Shown in pieces: positions 1 to 7,508 of a stretch of DNA of 7,508 nt. Source of the stretch: Halanaerobiales bacterium (GTDB taxonomy: Bacteria; Bacillota_F; Halanaerobiia; DY22613). A program made the position numbers and the translations under genes. Numbering within the stretch: the stretch's first letter is position 1; the number at the start of each line of letters is the position of its first letter. Below the pieces are notes generated by a model that had not been told where the DNA came from, did no database searches, and was given only the letters and a program-made list of their open reading frames with translations. The stretch spans positions 1 to 7,508 of the forward strand of contig JAGMES010000191.1 of the NCBI GenBank assembly GCA_023128035.1. The letters are read 5' to 3'.

Positions 1-3000
1 ATAACATTCCAATAGGAAAGCCTATATCAAATTCACAGGTATATATTCTAGATAAAAATAATCAACTCCAACCAAGCGGAGTTCTAGGTGAATTATGTAT
101 TGGTGGAGAGGGATTAGCTCGGGGATACCTAAATAGACCTGAATTAACTCAGGAAAAGTTCATAGAGAACCCCTTTATACCAAATGAAAAAATGTATAAA
201 ACAGGTGACTTAGCTCGATGGTTGCCAAATGGAAATATTGAGTTTTTAGGTAGAGTGGACTATCAAGTAAAAATTAGAGGATTTAGAATTGAACTTGGTG
301 AGATTGAAGAAAGATTGGCAAGGCATGCTGAAATCAAAGAAGTAGTGGTTTTAGATCGTGTTGATACAAATGGTACGAAATATTTATGTGCTTACTTTGT
401 CGCAGATCGTAAGATTTCAGCAAGTGAGTTAAGAACCGTTTTATTTGAAGAATTACCAGATTATATGATTCCGTCTTACTTCATTAATCTGAAAAAAATG
501 CCTTTAACATCGAATGGTAAAATTGATCGACGTGAATTGCCTGAACCAGATGGAAATATCCATACTGGAAAAGAATATGTCGCTCCAACTAATGAAGAAG
601 AAGAAGCTATGGTGAGAATCTGGATGGATATATTGAGTGTAAAACAGATTGGAATCAATGATGATTTCTTTGAATTGGGAGGTCACTCATTGAAGGCAAC
701 CCAGTTGACCTCGAAAGTATTGAAAGAGTTTAATGCGGAATTGCCATTAAAAGAAATTTTTAGCAGGCCAACAGTGAAAGAACTTGTTGCTTATTTGAGC
801 AAAACTGATGAAACATTATATGCCGCGATTGAACCTGTGGAAGAAAATGAATATGCGTGTTCGAGCACATATCTGGTTTCCTCGGCACAGAAACGTTTAT
901 TTGCTCTTTATCAGATGGAAGGCGAAAACATAACATACAATTCTCCTAATATGACGGTAATTGAAGGTAAACTTGATAAAGGACGTCTGTATGGTGTAAT
1001 AAAAGCATTAATTCAAAGACATGAAGCATTGAGAACCTCATTTGCAGTGATTGATGGAAAAGCTGTACAAATTATTCATCCAGATGTCGATTTTAATGTT
1101 GCCTACTATGAAAAGGCAGAAAATGAATTAGGTCAGATTATTAATGAATTTATTCAACCTTTCGATTTAAGTAAGCCGCCATTGTGTAGAGCAGGTCTTG
1201 TTAAGTTTGCAGAGGATAGACATTTGCTTATGTTAGATATGCACCATATTATTTCTGATGGAACCTCAATGAGTATTTTCTTTACAGAATTTGTTAGGCT
1301 GTATGATGATAAGAATTTGCTACCACTTCGAATTCAGTACAAAGATTTTGCTGTTTGGCAGAATAAGTTGTTCCAATCAGAAGAGATTCAAAGACAGGAA
1401 GACTACTGGATGGATGCATTTGCTGAAGAAGTTCCTGTTCTCAATTTACCTACAGATGCACCAAGACCAACAGAAAGGAGTTTTGAGGGAGATACACTGA
1501 ATTTTAGCTTAAATAAAGAATTAACCGATGGACTCAATGAACTTGCTTCATCTAATGGTGCAACTTTATATATGACAATTCTCGCAACTTTAAATGTTCT
1601 TTTGTCTAAATATTCAAATCAAAGTGATATTGTTATCGGATCGCCGATTGCTGGAAGGCGACACGCTGATTTAGAAAATATTATGGGAATGTTTATTAAT
1701 ACGTTAGCTCTGCGAAATTATCCAGAAAAGGATAAGACTTTTGTTCAATTTTTAAATGAGGTCAAAGAAAATGCCTTCAAAGCTTATGAAAATCAGGATT
1801 ATCAATTTGAGATGCTGGTTGAAAAGCTTAATTTACAAAGAGATTTGAGCAGAAATCCATTATTTGATGTTATGTTTATTTTACAAAATACCGCTACTGT
1901 AGATGGGCAGATACGTGATTTGAAATTAACCTCCTATCCATTTGAAACTAAAGTAGCTCAATTTGATTTAGTCTTTAATGCATTTGAGACAGATCTTGGA
2001 ATTCACTTTAATCTAGAGTATGCTACAAAATTATTTAAACGAGAAACAATAGAAAGAATGGTAGATCATCTTAGGAAGGCTATCCGACAGGTACTTAAAA
2101 ATCCAGTTCAGTTGATCTCAGAAATTGAAATTATCTCAGTAGAAGAAAAGCAGCAGTTACTAGTTGATTTCAATAATACCGAAGTTGAAATAAAAGCTCA
2201 AACGATTGGCGAAATGTTTGAGGAACAGGTTATAAAAACACCAGATAATATTGTAGGTGTATTTGGTGAAAAGCATTTAACATATAGTGAACTGAATTAT
2301 AAAGCAAACCAAATTGCCAGAGTATTACGTGAAAAAGGTGTTAAACCTGAGCAGATTGTGGGCATCATGGTAGAACGTTCACTTGAAATGATGATTGGTC
2401 TTTTGGGAATATTTAAATCTGGAGGAGCTTATCTCCCAATTGATCCAGTGTATCCAGAAGAACGTATTGAATATATGTTAGAAGATAGTCAAGTAAAGAT
2501 TGTCTTAACACAGAATCATTTAAAGGATAAACTTCAAATGCTAAATAGAGATTTGTTGAGTTTAGATGATGAAGAACTTTACAAAGGTGAAATGAGCAAT
2601 TTAGGAAAAATTAATTCACCTCATGATTTGGCTTATGTTATATATACATCTGGCTCTACTGGAAAACCGAAAGCAGTTATGATTGAGCATAGAAATATAG
2701 TGAATACAATTGTCTGGAGAAAGAATGAATTACAATTGAGTTCGAATGATAAAGTATTGCAATTATTATCGTATTCATTTGATGGATTTGTTGTTAATTT
2801 CTTAACTCCGATTATTTCAGGGGCACAGCTAATTATGTTAAGCAATGAAGATTATAAAGATCCTATAGCTATTAAAGAAGTAATCAGAAAGCGTGGAATA
2901 ACTCATTTTAACTGTGTACCTTCATTATTTTCAGCACTGTTGGATTGCTTAACACCAAAAGATGCAAAAACATTACGCATGATTGCTTTGGGTGGTGAAC

Positions 3001-5339
3001 AGATTACGGCAAATCTGATTGAACGCAGTAAAAAAGTAAATAGTGATTTGGAGATTATTAATGAATATGGTCCGACAGAGAGTAGTGTAATTGCGACAGC
3101 TTTAAGAGGGATTCAAGCAGATTCAATTATTCCTATTGGGCGACCAATTGCAAATACCCGAATTTATATTGTCGATTTTGCAATGAAGTTGGTTCCTGTA
3201 GGTGTTGCAGGAGAACTTTGCATATCTGGGGATGGATTGGCAAGGGGATATATGAATAGACCAGAATTGGTAGCAGAGAAATTTGTTCAAAACCCTTTAG
3301 AAGAAAAGATGTATAGAACTGGTGATTTGGCGAGATGGTTACCTAACGGTATGATTGAATTTTTGGGTAGAATTGATTATCAGGTGAAGATCAGAGGATA
3401 TCGTATCGAAATTGGTGAGATTGAAGCACAACTATTAACACATGAAGCGGTGAGAGAGGTAGTTGTCACTGATAGAGAAGGGGTAGATGGGGCAAAATAC
3501 TTGTGTGCTTACTTTGTTTCTAGTAAAAAATTGATTGGCCCTGAACTAAAGAGTTATCTATCATCTTTGTTACCAGAGTATATGATACCAGCTTTCTTCA
3601 TTCATTTAGAAAAATTACCGTTAACAACAAATGGTAAGATTGATCGTAGAGCATTACCTGAGCCAGATGGGACGGTTGGAACCGAATATATTCCTCCAAC
3701 AACAGAATCTGAAGAAAAAATGGCAAAAATTTGGTCTGCAATTTTAGGAAGAGAAAAAGTAGGAATTAATGATAACTTCTTTGAATTGGGTGGCGACTCT
3801 ATTAAAGCAATTCAAATAATAGCTAGAGCCAACCAACATGAAATTAATATTAGTGTGAAAGATATATTTAAATATAAAACAATTGCGGAGATATTAAGAA
3901 ATGTTGATTACAATAAACATGTTTTTGCGATTTCACAAGAAGAGGTCGTTGGTGAAGTTTTATTTACACCAGTACAAAAATGGTTTTTTGATCTAAGCTT
4001 AGATCACGGGCATTTTTGGAATCAAACAAATCTGTTTACTCTTCGTGATGATGTGGATTTTAAAATGCTTGAAAATGTCTTTAAAAAGTTGATTGCACAT
4101 CATGATGCCTTAAGAATGGGTTATCAATTTGATGGCGAGTATGTTATTCAGTTTAATAGAAGCATAGCTGAAGTAGATTTTAAATTAGAAAGAGTGGATT
4201 TATCAGAATATACATATAACATTCAACAGCAAAAATTCAAAGAAGCATGTATAAAAGTGCAGGATCAGTTTGATCTAGAAAAAGATTTATTGCTGAAAGC
4301 AGTTGTCTTTGATTTGGGTAAAAAAGGAAAACGGTTGTTCATTTCGATCCATCATCTAGTTATAGACGGAGTATCTTGGAGAATTTTATTGGAAGATTTA
4401 CAAAACTTATACAATAGTAACTTACAAGTCGAATTACCGTTGAAAACTACTTCATTTAAAGAATGGAGTGAGCAGTTAAGGCAATATGTAAAAACTGAAG
4501 AATTAGATGTTAGTTATTGGAAAAAAATAGATCAATCTACATTGAAATCACTTATTGATGTTGAGATAAAAGAAAATTATTTAGGAGATCAACAGAGAGT
4601 CTTCTTTGAGTTGGATGAAGTGCAAACAGGAAAATTGCTTACTCAGATAAATTGGGTATATAATACAGAAATTAATGATATATTGCTATCTGCACTAACA
4701 ATTTCCTTAACTGAAATGATCCAAACAGAGAGTGTACTTTTGACTCTTGAGGGACATGGTCGTGAAGAGATAGTTGAAAATGTAAATTTATCTAGAACCA
4801 TTGGTTGGTTCACGGCGGGATATCCTGTATGTCTTCAAAGAAAAGACGATATTGGCGAAACAATTAAACATGTTAAAGAAAACCTACGCAAAATTCCAAA
4901 TAAAGGTTTAGATTTTGGCTTGGCGAGATATCTAGCTGATCAAATGTTAGAAACTTTAGAGGCAGAAATATCTTTTAATTATCTTGGTCAGTTTGATGGA
5001 GTTTTAGATAAGACTGAAGAGAGTGGACAAAAACTGCTAGCCGGTTGTTCAGAGGATTATGGAACGAGTATCCATGAGCGTAATCAGCATCCTACACTAC
5101 TTGATATAGTAGGTATGGTTACTGATGGAAAGTTGAAGATGATGATCAGTTATAATGAAAAATACTTAAATGATGAATGGATTGAAGAGCTTAGGGATTT
5201 ATATAATGTGAAACTTATTGAAGTAATTGAACACTGTGTCAAGAAAGAAGATAAATCTTATACGGTATCAGATTTTGAAGTTGAGGATGTTTGGGATAAT
5301 GAAGATATGGATTTAATTGCTGGTCTATATGAGTTATGA
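1..5339 (+). CDS. Non-ribosomal peptide synthetase, 3' part: (A)-T-C-A-T-E (5' end outside window)
   Basis: Cytosolic multi-domain enzyme that activates amino acids as AMP esters and joins them on carrier domains. The frame is open from base 3 (first full codon) to TGA at 5337-5339, giving 1778 visible residues. The order is as follows. A1 C-terminal part, residues 1-185: GELCIGGEGLARGYL, YKTGDL, NGKIDR with catalytic Lys173. T1, about 192-265: FFELGGHSLKA, phosphopantetheine Ser229. C, about 290-720: SSAQKRLF, HHIISDG at 414-420. A2, about 733-1222: YTSGSTGKPK, NEYGPTE, YRTGDL, Lys1212. T2, about 1229-1300: FFELGGDSIKA, Ser1266. E, about 1315-1750: FTPVQKWFF, HHLVIDGVSW with His1450-His1451, EGHGRE, GWFTAGYPV, FNYLGQFD. 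GGDS in T2 is usual before an E domain, so module 2 should yield a D-residue. T1 has no E, so the C domain should be of LCL type. There is no thioesterase; a short acidic tail after SDF resembles a donor docking segment. The A1 substrate pocket lies upstream of the window, so its substrate cannot be read. The A2 pocket, read by hand as D-G-V-S-A-G-E-V-I-K, gives no secure substrate. The peptide product is unknown. Confidence 0.97.
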   Translation, partial: NIPIGKPISNSQVYILDKNNQLQPSGVLGELCIGGEGLARGYLNRPELTQEKFIENPFIPNEKMYKTGDLARWLPNGNIEFLGRVDYQVKIRGFRIELGEIEERLARHAEIKEVVVLDRVDTNGTKYLCAYFVADRKISASELRTVLFEELPDYMIPSYFINLKKMPLTSNGKIDRRELPEPDGNIHTGKEYVAPTNEEEEAMVRIWMDILSVKQIGINDDFFELGGHSLKATQLTSKVLKEFNAELPLKEIFSRPTVKELVAYLSKTDETLYAAIEPVEENEYACSSTYLVSSAQKRLFALYQMEGENITYNSPNMTVIEGKLDKGRLYGVIKALIQRHEALRTSFAVIDGKAVQIIHPDVDFNVAYYEKAENELGQIINEFIQPFDLSKPPLCRAGLVKFAEDRHLLMLDMHHIISDGTSMSIFFTEFVRLYDDKNLLPLRIQYKDFAVWQNKLFQSEEIQRQEDYWMDAFAEEVPVLNLPTDAPRPTERSFEGDTLNFSLNKELTDGLNELASSNGATLYMTILATLNVLLSKYSNQSDIVIGSPIAGRRHADLENIMGMFINTLALRNYPEKDKTFVQFLNEVKENAFKAYENQDYQFEMLVEKLNLQRDLSRNPLFDVMFILQNTATVDGQIRDLKLTSYPFETKVAQFDLVFNAFETDLGIHFNLEYATKLFKRETIERMVDHLRKAIRQVLKNPVQLISEIEIISVEEKQQLLVDFNNTEVEIKAQTIGEMFEEQVIKTPDNIVGVFGEKHLTYSELNYKANQIARVLREKGVKPEQIVGIMVERSLEMMIGLLGIFKSGGAYLPIDPVYPEERIEYMLEDSQVKIVLTQNHLKDKLQMLNRDLLSLDDEELYKGEMSNLGKINSPHDLAYVIYTSGSTGKPKAVMIEHRNIVNTIVWRKNELQLSSNDKVLQLLSYSFDGFVVNFLTPIISGAQLIMLSNEDYKDPIAIKEVIRKRGITHFNCVPSLFSALLDCLTPKDAKTLRMIALGGEQITANLIERSKKVNSDLEIINEYGPTESSVIATALRGIQADSIIPIGRPIANTRIYIVDFAMKLVPVGVAGELCISGDGLARGYMNRPELVAEKFVQNPLEEKMYRTGDLARWLPNGMIEFLGRIDYQVKIRGYRIEIGEIEAQLLTHEAVREVVVTDREGVDGAKYLCAYFVSSKKLIGPELKSYLSSLLPEYMIPAFFIHLEKLPLTTNGKIDRRALPEPDGTVGTEYIPPTTESEEKMAKIWSAILGREKVGINDNFFELGGDSIKAIQIIARANQHEINISVKDIFKYKTIAEILRNVDYNKHVFAISQEEVVGEVLFTPVQKWFFDLSLDHGHFWNQTNLFTLRDDVDFKMLENVFKKLIAHHDALRMGYQFDGEYVIQFNRSIAEVDFKLERVDLSEYTYNIQQQKFKEACIKVQDQFDLEKDLLLKAVVFDLGKKGKRLFISIHHLVIDGVSWRILLEDLQNLYNSNLQVELPLKTTSFKEWSEQLRQYVKTEELDVSYWKKIDQSTLKSLIDVEIKENYLGDQQRVFFELDEVQTGKLLTQINWVYNTEINDILLSALTISLTEMIQTESVLLTLEGHGREEIVENVNLSRTIGWFTAGYPVCLQRKDDIGETIKHVKENLRKIPNKGLDFGLARYLADQMLETLEAEISFNYLGQFDGVLDKTEESGQKLLAGCSEDYGTSIHERNQHPTLLDIVGMVTDGKLKMMISYNEKYLNDEWIEELRDLYNVKLIEVIEHCVKKEDKSYTVSDFEVEDVWDNEDMDLIAGLYEL

Positions 5340-5377
5340 GAGTAAAAGCATATTAAGTAATAATTTAACGACATTTC

Positions 5378-5419
5378 AGAAGGCGAAGCCCCCCTTCTCT
5401 ATAGGTGGGGGTAGAAGTC
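5378..5419 (+). mobile_element. GC-rich hairpin resembling an IS200/IS605-type right end (degenerate remnant)
   Basis: The intergenic gap is AT-rich except for this block. CCCCC (5390-5394) pairs with GGGGG (5407-5411). Inside that are a T-T mismatch (5395/5406), a T-G wobble (5396/5405), C-G and T-A pairs, and a CTAT loop at 5399-5402. The surrounding context GGCGAAG before and TAGAAGTC after, and the CTATAGGTGGGGGTAG core, look to me like the subterminal palindrome at the right end of many Firmicute IS200/IS605 (TnpB-carrying) elements, which also forms the 3' part of the TnpB guide RNA. That recognition is from memory, not a search. No transposase or tnpB coding sequence and no matching left-end hairpin fits in the 143-base gap, so at most this is a solo remnant. 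No T-run follows the stem, which argues against an intrinsic terminator. It could instead be an unrelated RNA hairpin in the intercistronic mRNA. Confidence 0.45.
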
Positions 5420-5467
5420 TTACAATAATTTCAAAACTTCAGTGGTCTTTAAATTATGATTTACATG

Positions 5468-5477
5468 AAAAGGAGGT
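5468..5477 (+). promoter_or_regulatory. Strong Shine-Dalgarno site of the second synthetase gene
   Basis: AAAAGGAGGT is almost fully complementary to the 3' end of Bacillota 16S rRNA. The AGGAGG core (5471-5476) is six bases from the ATG at 5483, an ideal spacing. An in-frame TAA at 5477-5479 overlaps its last base and closes the frame just upstream, so together they fix the start. The site suggests the gene is translated independently rather than by coupling to the upstream gene, whose stop is 143 bases away. Confidence 0.9.
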
Positions 5478-5482
5478 AAGCA

Positions 5483-7508
5483 ATGAAAAGAATAGCCAAA
5501 AGTTCTAATTTTAAAAGTTTGATCAATATATTTGAGCAAAGTGATTTAGCTTCAAAGGGTATCACTTTTATTTACAGTGAACATGAGGAGGCTTATGTAT
5601 CATATGAAGAAATGTACAAAAAATCACTTATATATTTAAAAAATTTACAAAACAAAGGAATAAAGCCGGGTAATGAAATAATTTTTCAATTATCAGATAA
5701 CCAGGATTTTATTTATAATTTATGGGCTTGTATTTTGGGGGGATTTATACCGGTTTTGACGTCTATAGGAACAACAGAAGAACAAAAGTTGAAGTTATTA
5801 CAAGTTTGGAGTGTATTGGATAAACCGTACCTAATTACTTCTAAAAATATTACTGGGCAATATAATACTGTATTAAATAATACGATATTAATTGATGAAT
5901 TTCTTGTGACTAAAGAAGAAGGAGTTATTTATAAATCTAAATCAAATGATATAGCAGCAATATTATTTTCATCTGGTTCAACTGGTGATCCTAAAGGAGT
6001 TGTTTTGACTCATGAAAACATATTAGCAGGTATAATGAGAATTGAAGAGGGATTTTCTGCTACTTGTGCTGATAAGTTCTTATCATGGTCACCTTTGACA
6101 CATATTTTGGGGTTGTTGGGTTGGCATATAGCACCATTATTTCTTAATGCAGATCAATATTTGATGCCAACCGATTTATTTATGAAAAAACCACTCTTGT
6201 GGTTAAAGAAAGCAGATGAACATAAGGCGACTTTCTTAGTTAGTGTAAAATTTGGTTTCAAACATGTTCTGGAACATTATAAATCTGAGTTATTAAAAAA
6301 TCTTGAGCTATCACATATCCGTTTGATCTCAATTGGAGCGGAGCCAATATCTGCTGATTTATGTCATGAATTTGCAATTACACTAGCTCATCATGGTCTA
6401 AAAGAAAATTCTATATTCCCAATTTATGGATTGACCGAGACAAGTTTATTTGCTACTTTACCACCTGTAGGAGAAGGAGTTGTTTCAGATAAGTTTGATC
6501 GTCAGTTAATGGCAATTGGTGATATTGTTAAAGAAATTGATAGAATTGAAGATGGCATAGAACTCGTTGATGTAGGATATCCTTTGCAAAATTGTAGAGT
6601 ATGTGACGAATTAAATAATGTAGTTGATGAAAAAGTAATTGGTTATGTTCAAATTAGTGGACCAAATGTTACCTCCGGATATTATAAGAATGACCTGGCA
6701 ACTAGGACTGCATTTACAGATGATGGTTGGTTAATTACTGGTGATTTGGGTTTTATGCGGAAAGGACGATTGATTATTACTGGGCGAGTTAAAGATATAA
6801 TCTTTGTCAATGGTCAAAATTATTATCCTTATGATATCGAACGGGTTGCTGGAGATGTAGAGGGAATAGAAGAGGTTAAAATTGCTGTATGCGGAGTGGC
6901 GGATGATAAAAAATATGAAGAGAAAATTTTGTGTTTTATTTTGTGGGAAAAAGAGCTTGATGATTTTGTAACATTAACTATGAACTTAAAACAGCATGTA
7001 AGTAAAAGTATGGGACTTCAGATAGCAGACGTACTTCCAGTTAAAAGTTTTCCGAAAACAGCAAGTGGAAAGTTGCATAGATATAAATTAGGCGACTTAT
7101 ATGAGAATGGAGAGTTCGATTCTCTACTTGTTGAGCTTAATTTACGAATAAAAGAGAAGATGACACAAAAAGAAGTCGATCTTGCGAGTGATGAGATTGA
7201 AAAAAAACTTGTCATGCTCTATTCTGAGGTCTTAAGTATAGAGAGAGCAGGAATTTATGATAATTTTATGGAATTGGGTGGAAACTCACTGAAAGCTGCG
7301 TCTTTAGTAGCTAAAATACATAAGAAATTTAACGTTGAACTGCAAACTAGAGAGATATTAACTAGTCCTACTATTAAAGAAATAGCTGAACATATTAAAC
7401 ATGCTGAGAAAAGTAAATATGCCTCAATAGAAGTAGTGACTGAAAAAGAGTATTATCCTACCTCATCAGCTCAAAAGAGAATATTTGCAGTCAAACAGGT
7501 AGAGGGAG
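5483..7508 (+). CDS. Lipo-initiation synthetase, 5' part: acyl-AMP ligase (AL)-ACP-C (3' end outside window)
   Basis: Probable starter enzyme of the assembly line: it adenylates a carboxylic acid with ATP, loads it on its own ACP, and a condensation domain couples it to the first amino acid. The frame stays open from ATG 5483 to the window end (675 codons plus one base). The start is fixed by the strong ribosome binding site and an in-frame TAA six bases upstream of the ATG. AL domain, about residues 20-535: SSGSTGDPKG (163-172), GAEPI, YGLTE (315-319), TGD (419-421), GRVKDIIFVNGQNYYPYDIE (434-453), and SGK with the expected catalytic Lys530. GAEPI and VNGQNYYPYDIE are typical of fatty-acyl-AMP ligases and of loading ligases such as those of PksJ and McyG, not of amino-acid A domains, so the substrate is probably a fatty, hydroxy or aryl acid. 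ACP: NFMELGGNSLKA, phosphopantetheine Ser602. C domain starts at about 657 with YYPTSSAQKRIF, then the window ends. Two usually conserved spots differ: LTHILG (relatives tend to have HDM) and SVKFGF (relatives tend to have SPNFGF). The exact acyl substrate cannot be read. Confidence 0.95.
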   Translation, partial: MKRIAKSSNFKSLINIFEQSDLASKGITFIYSEHEEAYVSYEEMYKKSLIYLKNLQNKGIKPGNEIIFQLSDNQDFIYNLWACILGGFIPVLTSIGTTEEQKLKLLQVWSVLDKPYLITSKNITGQYNTVLNNTILIDEFLVTKEEGVIYKSKSNDIAAILFSSGSTGDPKGVVLTHENILAGIMRIEEGFSATCADKFLSWSPLTHILGLLGWHIAPLFLNADQYLMPTDLFMKKPLLWLKKADEHKATFLVSVKFGFKHVLEHYKSELLKNLELSHIRLISIGAEPISADLCHEFAITLAHHGLKENSIFPIYGLTETSLFATLPPVGEGVVSDKFDRQLMAIGDIVKEIDRIEDGIELVDVGYPLQNCRVCDELNNVVDEKVIGYVQISGPNVTSGYYKNDLATRTAFTDDGWLITGDLGFMRKGRLIITGRVKDIIFVNGQNYYPYDIERVAGDVEGIEEVKIAVCGVADDKKYEEKILCFILWEKELDDFVTLTMNLKQHVSKSMGLQIADVLPVKSFPKTASGKLHRYKLGDLYENGEFDSLLVELNLRIKEKMTQKEVDLASDEIEKKLVMLYSEVLSIERAGIYDNFMELGGNSLKAASLVAKIHKKFNVELQTREILTSPTIKEIAEHIKHAEKSKYASIEVVTEKEYYPTSSAQKRIFAVKQVEG

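Noticed and set aside
192..194. ATG at 192 as the start of the first gene
   Set aside because: It is the Met of the internal MYKTGDL motif. The same frame is open back to base 3 and encodes the preceding A-domain motif GELCIGGEGLARGYL, so the real start lies upstream of the window.
476..686. Two overlapping minus-strand open frames of 60 codons
   Set aside because: They lie antisense to well-conserved A1/T1 motifs (NGKIDRR, FFELGGHS) and have no start signals or family features. They are shadows.
1291..1500. Small + strand open frame inside the C domain
   Set aside because: It is an out-of-frame reading of the conserved C-domain segment around YKDFAVWQ, with no sign of independent coding.
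2633..2845. Minus-strand open frame opposite the A2 core
   Set aside because: It is antisense to the YTSGSTGKPK and FDGF motifs of A2, whose conservation explains the open frame.
5389..5430. Intrinsic terminator between the two genes
   Set aside because: The stem is GC-rich but is followed by TAGAAGTCTTACAATAA and not a run of T, so it does not fit a Rho-independent terminator. Co-transcription remains more likely.
5455..5460. TATGAT as a -10 promoter box for the second gene
   Set aside because: No TTGACA-like -35 hexamer sits 16-18 bases upstream (5432-5437 is CAAAAC). A single -10-like hexamer is expected by chance in AT-rich DNA.
5317..5508. Small + strand open frame (63 codons) spanning the intergenic gap
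   Set aside because: It starts inside the end of the first gene, crosses the hairpin and the ribosome binding site, and overlaps the start of the second gene in another frame. It has no ribosome binding site of its own and no recognisable protein motif.
7018..7215. Minus-strand open frame opposite the end of the AL domain
   Set aside because: It is antisense to the AL C-terminus (SGK lysine region) and the AL-ACP linker, with no coding evidence.

Overview
The window is an internal slice of a non-ribosomal peptide synthetase (NRPS) gene cluster. It comes from an AT-rich, low-GC bacterium, most likely a Bacillota member (Bacilli or Clostridia). The support is strongly A/T-biased codon use, a near-perfect AAAAGGAGGT ribosome binding site, and the style of the NRPS motifs. 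Genus cannot be settled from the sequence alone.

Layout: (1) Positions 1-5339, + strand, hold the 3' part of a large NRPS gene with its 5' end outside the window. Visible domain order is (A1 C-terminal part)-T1-C-A2-T2-E, followed by a short acidic C-terminal tail. All core catalytic motifs are intact. (2) Positions 5340-5482 are a 143-base intergenic gap. It contains a GC-rich hairpin that stands out from its AT-rich surroundings and resembles the right-end palindrome of IS200/IS605-family elements, then a strong ribosome binding site. (3) Positions 5483-7508, + strand, hold the 5' part of a second synthetase gene that runs off the window. It starts with an acyl-AMP-ligase-type loading domain (AL), then an acyl carrier protein (ACP) and the first residues of a condensation domain.

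How they fit: both genes are on the same strand with no convincing terminator or promoter between them, so they are probably co-transcribed. The second gene looks like the initiation synthetase of a lipopeptide or N-acyl-peptide pathway: AL adenylates a carboxylic acid, loads it on the ACP, and the C domain joins it to the first amino acid. The first gene encodes elongation modules, the last of which makes a D-configured residue. It ends in an E domain without a thioesterase, so its chain must pass in trans to another protein. Because the next gene begins with a loading module rather than a C domain, gene order does not appear to match biosynthetic order.

No RNA genes, CRISPR arrays, intact transposase genes or origins were seen. 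The other open frames in the window are out-of-frame shadows of these two genes.
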